A stretch of 64,000 bases of DNA, taken from contig JALMGJ010000012.1 of the NCBI GenBank assembly GCA_023362775.1, positions 19,109,501 through 19,173,500 on the forward strand, in the 5' to 3' direction. Position 1 is the stretch's first letter. Each line of letters begins with the position of its first letter. The stretch comes from Charina bottae (lineage: Eukaryota > Chordata > Lepidosauria > Squamata > Charinaidae). The notes under the pieces are model-generated. The model did no database searches. It saw only the letters and a list, made by a program, of their open reading frames with translations, and had not been told where the DNA came from. The translations under genes were made by a program, and so were the position numbers. Positions 1-12,571 of the stretch are shown here, piece after piece.

Positions 1-112
1 GCTGTTACGATGATTGAAAAACTTTGCCTATTATGTGAAGTTTTCCCTCTGATGAAAACTGAACTATGATTTAAACTCTTTGGAAGTCTCTGTATGTTAG
101 AATAATGGAAAG

Positions 113-448
113 GTAAAGGTAAAGGTTCCCCCTGCACATTTGTGCAGTCGTGTCTGACTCTAGGGGCCGGTGCTCATCTCCGTTTGTTAGCCGAAGAGCC
201 AGCGTTGTCCGAAGACGCTTCCACGGTCATGTGGCCAGCATGACACTCGCGGAACGCTGTTACCTACCCACCAAAGTGGTACCTATTCATCTACTTGCAT
301 TTGCATGCTTTCGAATTGCTAGGTTGGCAAGAGTTGGGGTAGTGCGGGAGCTCACTCCGTCATGCGGGACTAGGGATTCGAACCTCCGAACTTGCGATCT
401 TCCGATCAACAAGTCTGGCATCTTACCCGCTGAGCCACCACGCCCCTT
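113..448 (-). mobile_element. tRNA-derived SINE (Squam/Sauria type), full length
   Basis: Read on the minus strand, this starts with a tRNA-like head: an A-box-like TGGCTCAGCGG and a B-box GGTTCGAATCC. A body with GCTAGGTTGGCAAG on the plus strand follows, and it ends in an ACCTTT-rich tail. An imperfect 11-bp target duplication, ATAATGGAAAG at 102-112 and ATGATGGAAAG at 449-459, flanks it. Four more copies of the same family are in the window. The family name is from memory; the pol III boxes and target duplication are seen directly. Confidence 0.88.
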
Positions 449-489
449 ATGATGGAAAGTTGCTTGATAGCAAAAGGTGGTATTTCCAT

Positions 490-717
490 GGCTGGTCTTA
501 GTCTTGACTCCTTGACCACCTGGACAAGCCCATTCAGTTTTCTTGGCAATGTTTTATTTTGGAAGTGGCTTCCCTTGCCTTCTTCTTCCTAGGGCTGAGA
601 AGGAATAACCGGCCCAAAGTCTCTCAGCTGGTTTTGCACCAAAGGCAGGACTAGAACTCATAGACTGTTGGTTTCTAGCCTGGTGCCTTTAACCACTACA
701 CCAAACTGGCTGTTGTT
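490..717 (-). mobile_element. Sauria-like SINE (POM type)
   Basis: The minus strand begins with a tRNA-like head (TTTGGTGTAGTGGTTAAAGG), followed by a B-box-like GAGTTCTAGTCC and a body resembling CCTTGGGCCAGTC. The other end carries CTTGCCAAGAAAACTGA-like sequence, as in Sauria SINEs with a BovB-like tail. A second copy is at 36935-37172. It is diverged and lacks a clear target duplication. Confidence 0.75.
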
Positions 718-1103
718 AAAGCTCTAGGAGCTTTGGGATTTATATTTCTCTATACTGTAGGAGTAATAACAGATTGTTTCAATGACAGAAGCACCCTGGA
801 AGAGTAGATATAAAGCAGACTTTACCCTACTAAGAATAAAGGAGTAAAAACATAGCTTCTACTGATAAACCTATTGTCTCTTACCGCACTTGAATTTATT
901 CCAGGGGTCCAACTTGCTGCATGTGGAACTCAGGAAGGCCACAGTAAGTCACCTAATGTATGTTGAGGGCATGGAATGCACTGAACACTTCTTGGCATAA
1001 TATTGGCCTTGGCTTACCAAAAGGGATTTATTTATCGACTGTTTATACAACACAGGGCTGGAAGTATTACAGTAGCTATCCTTGATGTGCAAAATGGCTC
1101 TGC

Positions 1104-1425
1104 ATTTATTTATTTTATTCATTCAGTTTAGAGGCCACTTAACTCCAGACGACCTTGGGTGGCTTATATTTTAAAAGGAGGAACAATTTTAAAAAGAAAC
1201 AGTTCATAAGCGCCCAGAAGACAGACTCTGAATTACCTTATGACAGCCTACAGGGTCCACCACCACCCTGCCCCAAGGCCTGGGAGAATAGCCAAGGTTT
1301 CACTGACTTTCAGAACATCTTCAGGGTGGGGACCATATAGATCTCTGGGTGATGCTGTTCCAGTGGGTAGGTGCTGCATAAGACTAGTACAGAGGTGGAC
1401 AATGTGTGAGGTATCAGAGCATTAA
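1104..1425 (-). repeat. diverged L2-group LINE 3' end
   Basis: An ATTTATTTATTTTATT run is followed by a decayed version of the conserved 3' motif of the window's L2-group LINE (CCACTTAACTCCAG...CTTGGGTGGC). This is the reverse complement of the tail of the intact copy near 60530. Beyond it is a GC-richer stretch resembling degraded 3' UTR. The open frames here are chance. Confidence 0.45.
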
Positions 1426-1995
1426 TCCAGCCTCCCAACTTTCCCGGAGGAGGCCATCTGGTAATCTGATTATTTTCAGCCTCTTTTTGTTTATTCTGGT
1501 TTTAAGAATAGAAATGGATAGTTTTAAGATTGTTTGGTTAAGAACAGAAATGGAGTAGAGGCCAGAGGTTTCCCACTGCCATTGTTCAACTTTAAATTTG
1601 AGAAAGCTCCCCCCCCCCCCAAAAAAAAAACTACCAGAATTCAGTCATTGAATTTTAGGATTTCAATATTAGGGTGTTGGGGTGTGTGGAAAAATGAGAT
1701 CTGGAAGTATCAGGTTGCCCACGCTGCATGAGGATTACAGGTTATTCAAGTTAACCGTTTGTGCAAATGTGAATTGCTGAATAGTAACTGGATTTGGCCT
1801 TACTTTCTTGGCTGAGATTTGAAGAGCACAGTAACCCACTCATAGATTTATGAAAATTGGTGTATAAGGTAATAATATCAGGATGCGTGCATGTGCATAC
1901 ACAGCAGTTAATGCTATATTTTAGGCAAGACTTTGGACAGGGATGAAGTTCCAGGGAGCTCAATCAGATTGACTTATAAGTAAACATGCATAAAA

Positions 1996-2334
1996 AGGTA
2001 AAGGTTCCCCCCGCACATTTGTGCAGTCGTGTCCGACTCTAGGGGCCAGTGCTCATCTCCGTTTGTTATCCGAAGAGCCAGCATTGTCCGAAGACGCTTC
2101 CATGGTCATGTGGCCGGCATGACGCACACAGAACACTGTTACCTACCCACTGAAGTGTACCTACAGTATTAATCTACTTGCATTTGCATGCCTTTGAATT
2201 GCTAGGTTGGCAAGAGCTGGGGCTAGTGCGGGAGCTCACTCCGTCACGTGGGACTAGGGATTCGAACCTCCGAACTTGCAATCTTCTGATGGACAAGCCT
2301 GGCGTCTTACCCACTGAGCCACCATGCCCCTTTA
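1996..2334 (-). mobile_element. tRNA-derived SINE (Squam/Sauria type)
   Basis: This is the same family and orientation as the copy at 113-448: a GGTAAAGG tail on the left, B-box GGTTCGAATCC and A-box TGGCTCAGTGG on the minus strand near the right end. Flanks show an imperfect target duplication, TAAACATGCATA on the left and TAAACCTGCATA on the right. Confidence 0.87.
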
Positions 2335-2339
2335 TAAAC

Positions 2340-4154
2340 CTGCATAGTGCACTTTAAATTCATAATAGCTACTTTATACCCTGTTCCTTCATGATTCTAT
2401 GATCACTTGTCCACCGATCAGGGAGAAATAGAATATCAACATAATACCTCTTACCCGTGGATGCTATTTTATTCTCATTTCTATTATCTAATTGTAAAAC
2501 AGGATTGACAGGGTTTCTTCCTAATTTTTGCAACAAGCATGACCAGCATCTTTGGAGCCATGCATGATGACTTGACAAAAGCTCGTTGTTAAGGTTCTCC
2601 CTAAATGGGATTTTTCTAGACAGCAGCTGGCAGGTGAAAGGGATTTCAAACAAATGCATTTTGAAGAGTATGTTAAGGTCGTTCAGGAGGAAAATTCTGC
2701 CTGAATTGTAAATTGTAAAAGCAAGATAAATTAAACAATGAAATCCATGCCAACCACCAAATTAGGAATATATTGCTAGGAACCTGAAAGCTAAGCTCAA
2801 TATGGTTTAACTTTGCTGAATTTGTTTCTTTTTCACAAATAGTTAGGATGGGTAAAATGTAGATCAGCACTCTGACCTGGGGGGTGACCTTTAAATCTTT
2901 GCTTCAGAGAATTTCTTATCAAAACTCCTTCATAGTTGCTATTTACCACGGGAGAAAAAGCTTTCATTCGATTTCCATCATGTCAGGGCTTCCTCTCAAT
3001 TCAGAGGATGGCATACTGATTCGTTTTTGCTCCCAATGTGCGATATTACCGTTGTCAATTACATTATCAATTTTCCCAGCTATTGACCCGAATCCTAATT
3101 GCCAGTTACGATAAAATTGGAAAGAAAAGGCAGCATAGATTTTTTAAATTCATGTTTAATATACAGAAAGACAAACAGAAAAACCAAAAAAAGACAAAAT
3201 TGTATTATAAAACATTTAAAAAGCTGCTCAGTTTTTAAGCATCGGATTCAACTTTGAAACACAGAGCAATATTGATCAGTCTTTCTATTATGTCAACAGG
3301 CAGCCAATTCATAAGCAAAAATAAACATACATGATTGGTCTAAGATTGTAAATTCAGGATGCTTCTATTAAGAAAAAGCCAGCTTACTTGTTATAACCAG
3401 TGCTTGTTAAATCCATTCTTCTTCATATAACAATACATTCCAAATTTGGGATATACAATTCAAAATCATGTTTGCATCTTGGAACCATATGACTCTTCTC
3501 AAAACCATATTAACATCCTTACAAACTTAAACTAAAATGAAACAACTGTGGCACAAGCTCATATCATATGCTCAAGTGTCCCCTTTATCATTTTACACTT
3601 CCAACTAAATGAAGTTGACAGTCAACTATTTTTTAAACATTCTCTGAGGTGTCCAATAAATATAGAAAAAAATGTATTTAATTTCATCCTATAATCATAA
3701 GAAAGATATTTAACCTGGACCATTGTTTTGTTAATAAGGGTACATCCACTATTTATTCCAAAATTCTTGCAAATAACTAATACCCACCTTAACAATACAT
3801 TTTACTGCCTGTAAAAATATACTGTAGACTTGGGATTGTCTAAAACACATTTCAGTGTTGATTGTAATTTTGGGAGTTTTAGGTGTTGTCAGTGTGGCTA
3901 AACTGTGAAATCAAAAGATGTTTTAATTGAACATACTGCCATTCTTCAGTTGTAGTCACCCAAATTCTTTTGCAGCAACTCACATGGTTGAAAAAGTTGG
4001 TTGTCAATTAGCTGAAGGATAGACTTTAAAAAATATTTCATACTAAAGATGGTAGGATAGACTGTTGCTGTTGCTTTATACATCTTTGTGGCTCCAGGCT
4101 AATCCCAAATCTTTATCTGTTTCTTAAGGTATTTTACAGCCATCGACCTGTTCA
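2340..4154. other. intergenic DNA, no gene recognised
   Basis: AT-rich sequence with no splice-flanked conserved coding segment. The short open frames lack recognisable domains. Position 3' of SUB1 fits a gene-poor flank. Confidence 0.6.
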
Positions 4155-4162
4155 ACCTAAAA

Positions 4163-4726
4163 CAGAGCTTTCCAAACTTTTCATGCTGGTGACACACTTT
4201 TTCGTCATGCATCATTTCGCGACATACTCTTACAGCAGGGCACAAGGCAGGCACTAGGACCTGTGCGGAATCACAGCAGGTTTGGAGGCAGCAGGGCACA
4301 AGGCAGGCACTAGGACCTGCGCGGAATCCTGGCAGGGCAGATTTGGGGGCAGCAAGGCACAAGGCAGGCACTAGGACCTGTGCGGAATCCTGGCAGGGCA
4401 GGTTTGGAGGCAGCAGGGCACAAGGCAGGCACTAGGACCTGCGTGAAATCCTGGCAGGGCAGGTTTGGGGGCAGCAGGGCACAAGGCAGGCACTAGGACC
4501 TGCCCAGAATCCTGGCAGGGCAGGTTTGGAGGCAGCAGGGCACAAGGCAGGCACTAGGACCTGCGCAGAATCCTGGCAGGGCAGGTTTGGAAGCAGCAGG
4601 GCACAAGGCAGGCACTAGGACCTGCGCGGAATCCTGGCAGGGCTCGGAGGCAGCAGCAGCCACGACACACCCAGACACTGCAGCCAACACACTAACGTGT
4701 CCCAACACACAGTTTGGAAAGCTCTG
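4163..4726. mobile_element. non-autonomous hAT element, CTTTCCAAACT family
   Basis: Terminal inverted repeats are CAGAGCTTTCCAAAC on the left and GTTTGGAAAGCTCTG on the right. The flanking 8-bp target duplication is ACCTAAAA (4155-4162) and GCCTAAAA (4727-4734). An 8-bp duplication with TA in the middle is typical of hAT elements of the Buster/Charlie group. The interior holds a 60-bp minisatellite and no transposase. Other family members are at 40712, 40967, 41428 and 53553. Confidence 0.85.
4230..4655 (+). repeat. 60-bp minisatellite inside hAT element
   Basis: About seven units of roughly 60 bp recur, each containing GGGCACAAGGCAGGCACTAG and AATCCTGGCAGGGCAGGTTT. Units begin near 4232, 4287, 4349, 4411, 4472, 4532 and 4593. 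The first unit is shorter. Open frames on both strands here (rich in LVPALCPA-like repeats) are a by-product of the repeat and not genes. Confidence 0.9.
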
Positions 4727-4734
4727 GCCTAAAA

Positions 4735-6395
4735 CAATGATGGCGCTGAAGAAAAGTGTGCAGGAAGCTAAGTCATTCTTAAAGCCACCACCATGTGTTT
4801 CCAATCCCCCATATGTCCATCATTTTGCTGACCTTTATGTAAGAATTTGTAAAGAGCCAAAGAGAAATATTTGCTTAGTCTGTACAAGATGCATCCGGAG
4901 CCTCCATACTCCAATACTTGGCATTCTTTCCTAACGGTGAGAAATGGTTGTGCTCAATGGTATTTCAAAGGCCTGTATTAATTCCCTAGTGGTTTTAGTG
5001 TAACACTCAGGCAAAGAAAATAAGTTTATTATTATATCTTGCATTCTGATAAGAAAGTATATCAAGCTCATTATAGGTAAGAATTTGGCAGAAATGATTG
5101 AAAAAAAAATAATTCCTCTTATCTTCTGATGCAAATTCCCTTGATCCACAGCTTCCCAACTGAGGTATAGATCATATTGTAGTCTTTCTATAGATTTTGC
5201 AGTGATCCAAATTTCATGAGAAGTCTCATGGCTGAGAAACATGTGACAACCTGGATTTTAAAAGATGTATGTTTCAACAAAATACACATACAAGTGTATA
5301 CTTTTGAGGTAAAATGTGTATTTACATTACTGTGTATCATGAGGAAATATGGTATCTCTTTAATATATTCACATGACTTTAAAAATAATTGCAAATAATG
5401 CATAAATATGAATGAATAGATTTATAAGTGAATACCTGTGATACTGGCCCAGTCTGAACCGGGCTGAATTCCTTTTCTAGGAATCACTTCATTTCCAGCT
5501 ATTATTAAACATTTATTCATTAAAAACTTTCTAAATTGCCTTTCATCCTTGTGGGTAACTTAGTAATATACAGATATGATGAAAATACCAATGAAAACCT
5601 AACACCCATCATTTGGGTTAAAACAGAGAAGGCAAAAATATAATACAATGGAGAAATCCAACAAAGTAAAATAGTAGGACAAGCAAAACCAATTGCAGCA
5701 AATGGTACCAACCACAGTTTTATGAGAAGGATACTTGAAGAAGAGTCTTCTTTTAGTAAACTAGAAAAACAACTCTACAGATACTTGGTTCTAAGTTATT
5801 AAAGTTTTAAAAGTATGCAGCAAAAGTAAGGGTGGAGGAGATGATACTGTAAATAAACAGCAACTACAGCACCTCAAGAATTGGCATACTCTCCTACCCT
5901 GTAGCTTGGTGGTAACACATTCTGCCCGAGCTAACATTTTCAAGGGAAACCCCAAGTACAGCCCATTACAATAATCTAGTCAAGAGGCAACATTATCAGC
6001 AGGTTCCTACAATATTATATGGAAGTCCCTCTTTGAGTGAGATGGGCAGTAAATAAAATAAAGTGTCACTATCTAGAAAGGCTCATTGTTGTGAAACCAG
6101 CCAAAGACATCCTTTAACCACTATGCCACCTAAGCCTCGAGCGATTATGCTGTATAAGAGTACCACATACATGATGGGAAGAATGAGAATATGAATGGTG
6201 CTGTATAAATAGGGGTCAGTCCTCCAAGGAAGCTGAAATATTTCACACCAAACATTCATAAGACTAGCGGCATCTGCTGAAAAGCACAGTGATACCAAAA
6301 TGGCTGTACGTGTTCAGCGATGTGGCCAGCTTTTGGACAGCTTGTTAAAACTCTTCCCTTCCCCCAACTAAAAAAATATTTATTAATTTGTTTGT
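4735..6395. other. intergenic DNA with decayed LINE/SINE traces
   Basis: No gene is recognised. At 5900-6000 a decayed stretch resembles the L2-group coding region in reverse (CAGCCCATTACAATAATCTAGTC), and near 6035-6060 there is a GAGATGGGCAGTAAATAAA tail-like motif. Both are too diverged to bound. Confidence 0.4.
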
Positions 6396-6399
6396 TTGT

Positions 6400-6532
6400 C
6401 TATGAAGGTTCTCAGTCATCCAGGTGGAATTGTCTGTAGCTTGAATCATGTCAACTGGATTTCTATTTTCTCTGTGGAAACGTTTCGCTCCTTATCCAAG
6501 GAGCTTCTTCAGTCTGAGCAAAGTTAGTAAGG
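6400..6532 (-). repeat. possible Penelope-like element terminal fragment
   Basis: Contains GAAACGTTTCGCTCCTTATCC and GGAGCTTCTTCAGTCTGAGC, with TTCTCAGTCATCCAGGTGG upstream. I recall this phrase as a widespread vertebrate Penelope-like terminal sequence. That assignment is from memory; the sequence shows only a short fragment with no open frame. Confidence 0.4.
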
Positions 6533-8335
6533 GAATGTTTGTTTGAATGATTTGGAAAAAAATACAGTCTACTGTTTGATTATGATTTGATAAATAATAT
6601 GAATTTCATGTGATTCATTAGGAGGCTATCCATATCAGCAATTTATAGCATAGCTCTGCCATTTCTATGGTGATATATCACGCATAAGGATTCAGATTGC
6701 CATAGTGAGTGTGGATAATGCTATAAATTGCTATGACGGAAGCTTCAAGAGGAGGGGAGTAAAAAAAAATGGTCCCAGGACTATATAGTCACAGGATTGA
6801 ACAATGAAAGCAGCACATGGCAAAGTTAATGGGAGAATATTGGATTGTTTTCAGTAAAACTTGGTGGTTCCCCTCAGAAAGAGAATGACTGGGTTTTCTT
6901 ATCGTGCTAGGTTGTTTGTTTGTTTTGGCCATGAATACGAGGAAACCTTATTTTACCCATTTCTGATACAACAAACTTCACATACAATGGCCAGACTTTC
7001 TGCTGCAATTTACATCATTACATAACAACATCATTATGCAAACAATGCAACTACTGTCATTTACATCAATTCCTGTCTTCGGTGTAATGACATAAATCCC
7101 TGCAATTGTCCTGTTCTCCAATTCAAAAGACTTTCCTCGATAATATAACCTCTTTCTTCAATTAGTCTATTTAAAACTAGCTTTCACTGTAAGGGGAACC
7201 CAGCCCGTGACTTATAAACCATTGCTTATGGCTTACCATGTTGTGTGAACTCAGTCAGTTGTGAATTGTTTAATAAACTGTGGATAAACAATGGCTTGAT
7301 GTGATCTGTAAACCCAGTCATAATTTCTACCTGCCACTTGCTGGTTGCTGCAGCATAGCAGACACATGTATTCCCTGTGGGCTATCCCTCTCAGAAGGAA
7401 AACCACCATATTCAACATTAACTATCTTTTTCGCCAAGAACCCTCCAGAAGATGAAAGTAGCAATTAATAATGGAATGCGCTGATTATTGTACCCCCGGA
7501 GAGTTTTATTCATTGCCATTGTTGTTGTTTTTTATTTCTACCACTGACTTTAGATTTTTACACATGGTCTTCAGATCAACCTTTCCCTGTGCTGTTTTAT
7601 GGATATGTGAAGAATTGTCATTCATTTTGCTTGAGTCCCAGAATTATTTGGAGGCCTCCTATTTGTTATGTCTTTTACTGCACTTACTGCTTAATCAAGG
7701 CTAAAATGATCCTCAACTTGGCATCCACTATAGCTATAAATCACTGCTGCTGCATATCCTCTCCAGACTGAATTGTTAGAGACCTCCTGAGAACTCAAGC
7801 AGAGCAGGAAATGTGTATTCAGATAAGAGATTGTGCAAGAAGGAAGATATGATTCATGTGGGACTTTAATCTCTCCTATAGCAAATTGGATAACAAGTGT
7901 ACCGTCAAAAGAACAGAATATGTAGTTCATTATTGCCAGATCTCTTATTTTGACTTACTCCCCATAACATGGTTTTGCGTATGTCCTTAATAAGAATTGA
8001 TAGCACAACTTCTTTTAACAGCAGCCCCTTCAGTCAGTTTGGGCTGTTGCTTTCCATGCCATTGCACAGCAAGGTTGGCCCTAGGACATGACCTGACTCA
8101 ATTTGTAGTTGCACATATTGACTGACAATCTTTGTCAGCCTTTCTGATCATAATGCCCTCCAGGTATCATGGTACAACAACTTCCAGAATGGCCAGAGAG
8201 ACTGCCTTACGCCTTTCAACAACATCAGTTGATCAAATAGTTACTTTAGGATGTGCAAGAGAAGATGCCTCCCTACAAGGATAATATCTATTATGAGCTG
8301 GGGTAGGGGGATAGGAAAGGAAAGGGCACAGACCC
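6533..8335. other. intergenic DNA, no gene recognised
   Basis: AT-rich. A small imperfect inverted repeat occurs at 6640-6735 (AGCAATTTATAGCAT against ATGCTATAAATTGCT). Diverged copies of the AAACCATTGCTTATGG ... GTTGTGTGAACTCAG repeat occur near 7200-7320. No conserved exon is seen. Confidence 0.5.
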
Positions 8336-8374
8336 AACTCCTTGTCCACTTCAAGTCAGTAAAGTCAGTAAAGT

Positions 8375-8490
8375 AATGATAAACAGATGCTGGCGAAACG
8401 TTAGGAACCACAACTTCCAGAACACGGCCACACAGCCCGGAAGACCCACAACAGCCATCGAACTCCGGCCGTGAAAGCCTTCGACAATAC
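8375..8490 (-). repeat. short interspersed repeat fragment, retroelement end
   Basis: The minus strand reads GTATTGTCGAAGGCTTTCAC, then a GGCTGTGTGGCCGTGTTCTG stretch and AACGTTTCGCCAGCATCTG. I recognise this as a common reptile/amniote interspersed repeat and think it may be a Penelope-like or LINE terminus, without certainty. Confidence 0.4.
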
Positions 8491-8499
8491 ATCAGTAAA

Positions 8500-11400
8500 G
8501 TAAGCTTCCCTCTCTAGTATCCCTTTGATGATTGAAAAACCAACTGCAATTTACTCATGGCTAAAATTTATACCGCAGATCAGCTAGGAGAGAAATTCCT
8601 ACATTCACTCCCAGGAAACCACAGGAGTTGAAACGGAATCTGGTTCAAGGACTAGACTGTCCTCTCTCACATATATGCACACACAATGGACCAGAAGAGC
8701 TGGAGTGGTGGGGCTTCAAGGAGGGGACCCTTCTCTCCAAACTTCCTTTTTCCTGACCTAATCCAACCCACTGGGCTGTGTTTCTCCCCTCAGAGAGAGG
8801 GAGCTGGCAACGTCCCTTCCTGTTTTGCTGGAGAGAAAAGTAGGGGTCTTTCAGCACTCGCATGCCCCCTAGTTTTGAGCCTAGAAGAGGGAGGGGGGCA
8901 TTTTGGGACGCTTGGGAAGAAGCAGCAGCAGCAGCTGGCAGGTCAGAAGAGAACCTCCATAGCCTAATATACAGATGATCCACTGCTGGAAAAGCTAACA
9001 ATAAATAGCTCCAAAGAGAGCATTTTGCAGTCTCATTTTGATTTCTCAATTAAAACAAGAGAAAAGAAAAAGAAATATTACTACTGCCTGTCCTGGGAAT
9101 TTCTCAAGCACATCATTAATAACCTAGTTAAGGATTTGGAAAGAAGTGCTGGCTGTTTTAAACATAAGCCGATTTAATAAAATCCTGATCTCTGACCTTA
9201 ACTCTGGCAGCAGAAATTTCTCAAAAGCAAAGCAATGATCTCCTGTCCACTGATGCGATTCAGTTAGATTCATTGGCGATCACTCGTAGCCGAGTAAGAT
9301 TGTCTTCCAAAGGTAAAATTTTAACGGTTAGAAGATGCCACACGTTTATACGCTGTTGGTAAAAGATTGCCGGAATTCGCATCGGGAAGCTAACAGCGGT
9401 GCCCTATCAATAATATCCAAGTTGAAGGCAGGTTTGGGAGGCATGGGGAATTGGAATCACTCTCATCCTTGGCTATGATGGAGGTTGGATAGGCAGAAAA
9501 TCAATAGCTGAAGTCTGTTAGAACTTCAGCTTCAAGGGACAACTGGCCGGGCCAACTTGAACTTGAACTAGACACATCCCTAATGGAGAAGCAGCAGCTT
9601 TACAGGCCACAGAGTTCATGTTGAAAGACTATAGCTAAAATAAGGAGCATGTGAACCGTGGCAAATGCACCAATATTTGATTTCTGCAGGGAAATGATCA
9701 GCTTACAAAGGAAGTGTCCAAGTTTTCAATTTAGGCTCTCAGACTTAAAAGGTTGGTGAGCATATCAAAATTTAGACTCAGTAGCAGCTGAGCTCAGAAC
9801 ATCCAACAAGGGACTATCATCGTGGAAATAAAGATCTGCAAAGTGGGTAGATGAGGAAGGGTTTAATGTGCAGGTGTTCAACACACCAAACTAGTCACAT
9901 GCAGTGAGTGATTATTGGGGCGGGGGTGGGGGAGAGATCAAGAAGCAAACTACAGCTGCAGACATGGATCGCGCTTCCTTGCAAGTATCCTGGAAAGGGA
10001 GAGCCTTTTGACATAATGGATCATTTAAAAAATGGCCTCTAAAGGATGTGAGCTCCCTCATCCCTCCTACTGCTCTGCCAGAGGTCTCTCCCTATATTGG
10101 ATTATGATATTATAGCTCTCTAGCCTACACTGCTGGGTGCAGTTGAGCTTGCCTATCAGCAACTACAGTAGATGGACATGTCCATACAGTATTGTTTTCT
10201 TGACAGCAATCTAGAACTGATTTGCCATTGCCTTCTGCTGCATTGTCTTTAACTAGTCAAGTCTAGCACCCAAGGAGGGACTAATTGTCTCCCATTCAAG
10301 TCCTAACCAGCTCTGACCCTGCTTAGCTTTCTGAGCTCAATGGTCAGCTAGATTAACTCCTCCCTGGAGCTAAACGGAGCCTGTGGTACCTCCACGGTCC
10401 AACTTTATCAGAGACGTGACCTTTTCTAGCAATTTGGAAAAGAGCACTTTTGGCTTCAGTGAGTTCGCACATGCTTCCTGATGAGGCATTTAGAGTACAA
10501 TTTGCCTGCATCTCTCATAACATTTCACAGACAGTCGAGGTCTCATTGCCATTTTCCATTTGCACCATTCATTGTTTTCCATTGCTTCTTTCAGCCTTTC
10601 TCCCATCATCAAAAATCTGTTTAGGAAGAAAAGATAAAATAGCAGCAGTATATTTTTATTGGCTGTATTAGAAGCCATCTCATTGGAAGCTCCAATTGCT
10701 TCTGCATAGAAATATATACCATTAAACTCTACATGTAGGTATCTTTGATTTCAGAAATTGAAATAGAAACTAGCCTGGTAAAGGGGGCTACCAGGTCTGG
10801 ACTGCAAAAATCCAGAGGACCACTAAAGAGCAGCAAAGACATGAGCATTTTTGTATCAATTTGCTGCCCTCTAATGGTTATCTGGATTTTTGCAACCCAG
10901 TTCTAATAGTTGTAGGGGTAAATACAGTAAAGTGGCAAAATTGAAACAGTTAATTCTGTGCAATGGGATTATGCATACAATGAGGGTAAACTGAGAAATG
11001 GTTCATGATAGCAAAGCAGAGGCAACACTGTCTAGATCAGGGTAGAAAGCTTAGAGCTTAAAGATGCTATTGGATTCCCACTCTGGATGGGTCTGATGAG
11101 ATTTTGAAACCAACATCTCCATTCATGGTCTATGGCGCTGCCCACTTTGCAGATTGATTCATGACCTTTGTGGCAAACTGAGGATGTCTGTTTCCAACTT
11201 CTTCATACTGAAGTCTTCAGATGAACAATGATGTGGTTCAGCACATCCGCAAAGTGCAACTCCCTGACATGTAAGTTGGAGAATGTTTAGATGTGGAGGG
11301 AACATGGAAGAGTTCGCCTTAAGCATACATCCTTAAATAGGATGATTGCTACAAATACATCACAATACATACATTTAGTCCTGAAGCTTTAGGACTAAAC

Positions 11401-12205
11401 TCCCAGAATCCCTCACCACTGACCATACTAATTGTGGCAAAATCTGGACTTTCAGTGAAATCATTTGTTGCAAGTTTTTCAGAGCCTTAAAGTTAATATG
11501 ATAGGGCCAATGTGACCTTTTTTCTGTCTTGCTGAGGTCAACCAGATCTCCATTCCTTACCCCCAAAAATTTATTAACACACGCTGCAGCCCTTGTTTGA
11601 CCAGACAGCTTTGTTGACCAAAGTGGATGGATTGAATCTTGTGTTTCTTTATACCAGCGGGGGCCAGGGGGGAGCTGCTACACCCCTGCAAAAGTATGAG
11701 CTTAGGAATTGGGCCATTCAATTGTCCCCACCACCAAGTCATACCTGTTTCACTAGACAGAGAAGGTGGCTTGCCAGAAGATGATCCTCAGCAACGTATC
11801 TGTTAAATGGACATAGAATGGCCCCACGTGTCCTTGGTAACCCTTTGCCATGGTTTAGTGTGTCTTGTGAAAAACACCTATTTTAATTTATTTTGGTCTC
11901 TCCAGGTTGTGTGGGAAGGGGAAATAAATGAACCACTTCTTTCCCACCTGCCTTCTGATAGGCAAAAAATCTCTGCTTGATCTTGGAGAAAGTGCCCTCC
12001 AAATCTGTCACAGATAAACCTCAGATCATCACGTAGACCTCTGGTCCTATCAGGCAACTTTCAATAATGTATATGTAGTGTTTCCCTAAGAGACCTGTAC
12101 ATGTATAGAATGGGTTTGGTCGTTACACTAAGCCATAATATGGTTTGATTTTAGCTTAGACTGTTGTATGAATTAAATTGCAAAAAAAGTGTTACAATAT
12201 TTAGG
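8500..12205. other. intergenic DNA, no gene recognised
   Basis: No splice-flanked conserved coding segment was found. Contents include a small palindromic repeat near 10795-10905 and scattered diverged repeats. The open frames of 130 aa or less show no domains. Confidence 0.5.
10790..10908. repeat. palindromic MITE-like repeat
   Basis: The left arm has GGACTGCAAAAATCCAGAGG and AGCAGCAAAGACATGAGC. The right arm, reversed, reads CTGGGTTGCAAAAATCCAG and GGGCAGCAAATTGATAC. Each arm is about 55 bp and there is almost no loop. No target duplication is clear. Confidence 0.55.
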
Positions 12206-12221
12206 ATGTACTTTCATTCCA

Positions 12222-12558
12222 CGGGGGCGTGGTGGCTCAGTGGGTAAGATGCCAGGCTTGTTGATTGGAAGATCGCAAGTTCGGAGGTTCGAGACCCGAG
12301 CGCCGTGTGACGGAGTGAGCTCCCGCACTTGCCCCAGCTCTTGCCAACCTAGCAATTCGAAAGCACGCAAATGCAAGTAGATGAATAGGTACCACTTCGG
12401 TGGGAAGGTAACAGCGTTCCGCGCACGTCATGCCAGCCACATGACTGCAGAAGCGTCTTCGGACAGCGCTGGCTCTTCGGCTAAGAAACGGAGATGAGCA
12501 CCGGCCCCTAGTCGGACACGACTGCACAAATGTGCGGGGGGAACCTTTACCTTTACCT
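12222..12558 (+). mobile_element. tRNA-derived SINE (Squam/Sauria type), full length
   Basis: The head GGGGCGTGGTGGCTCAGTGG includes the A box. The B box reads GGTTCGAGACC and the tail is ACCTTTACCTTTACCT. A perfect 13-bp target duplication, TACTTTCATTCCA, lies at 12209-12221 and 12559-12571. This copy best defines the family ends in this window. Confidence 0.93.
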
Positions 12559-12571
12559 TACTTTCATTCCA

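Noticed and set aside
113..448. Functional tRNA genes suggested by A and B boxes in several places
   Set aside because: The tRNA-like heads belong to dispersed SINEs with target duplications and long non-tRNA bodies. No cloverleaf with proper acceptor pairing was seen.
4230..4655. Regular repeats resembling a CRISPR array
   Set aside because: The 60-bp units are continuous without unique spacers, are inside a hAT element, and the DNA is from a vertebrate.
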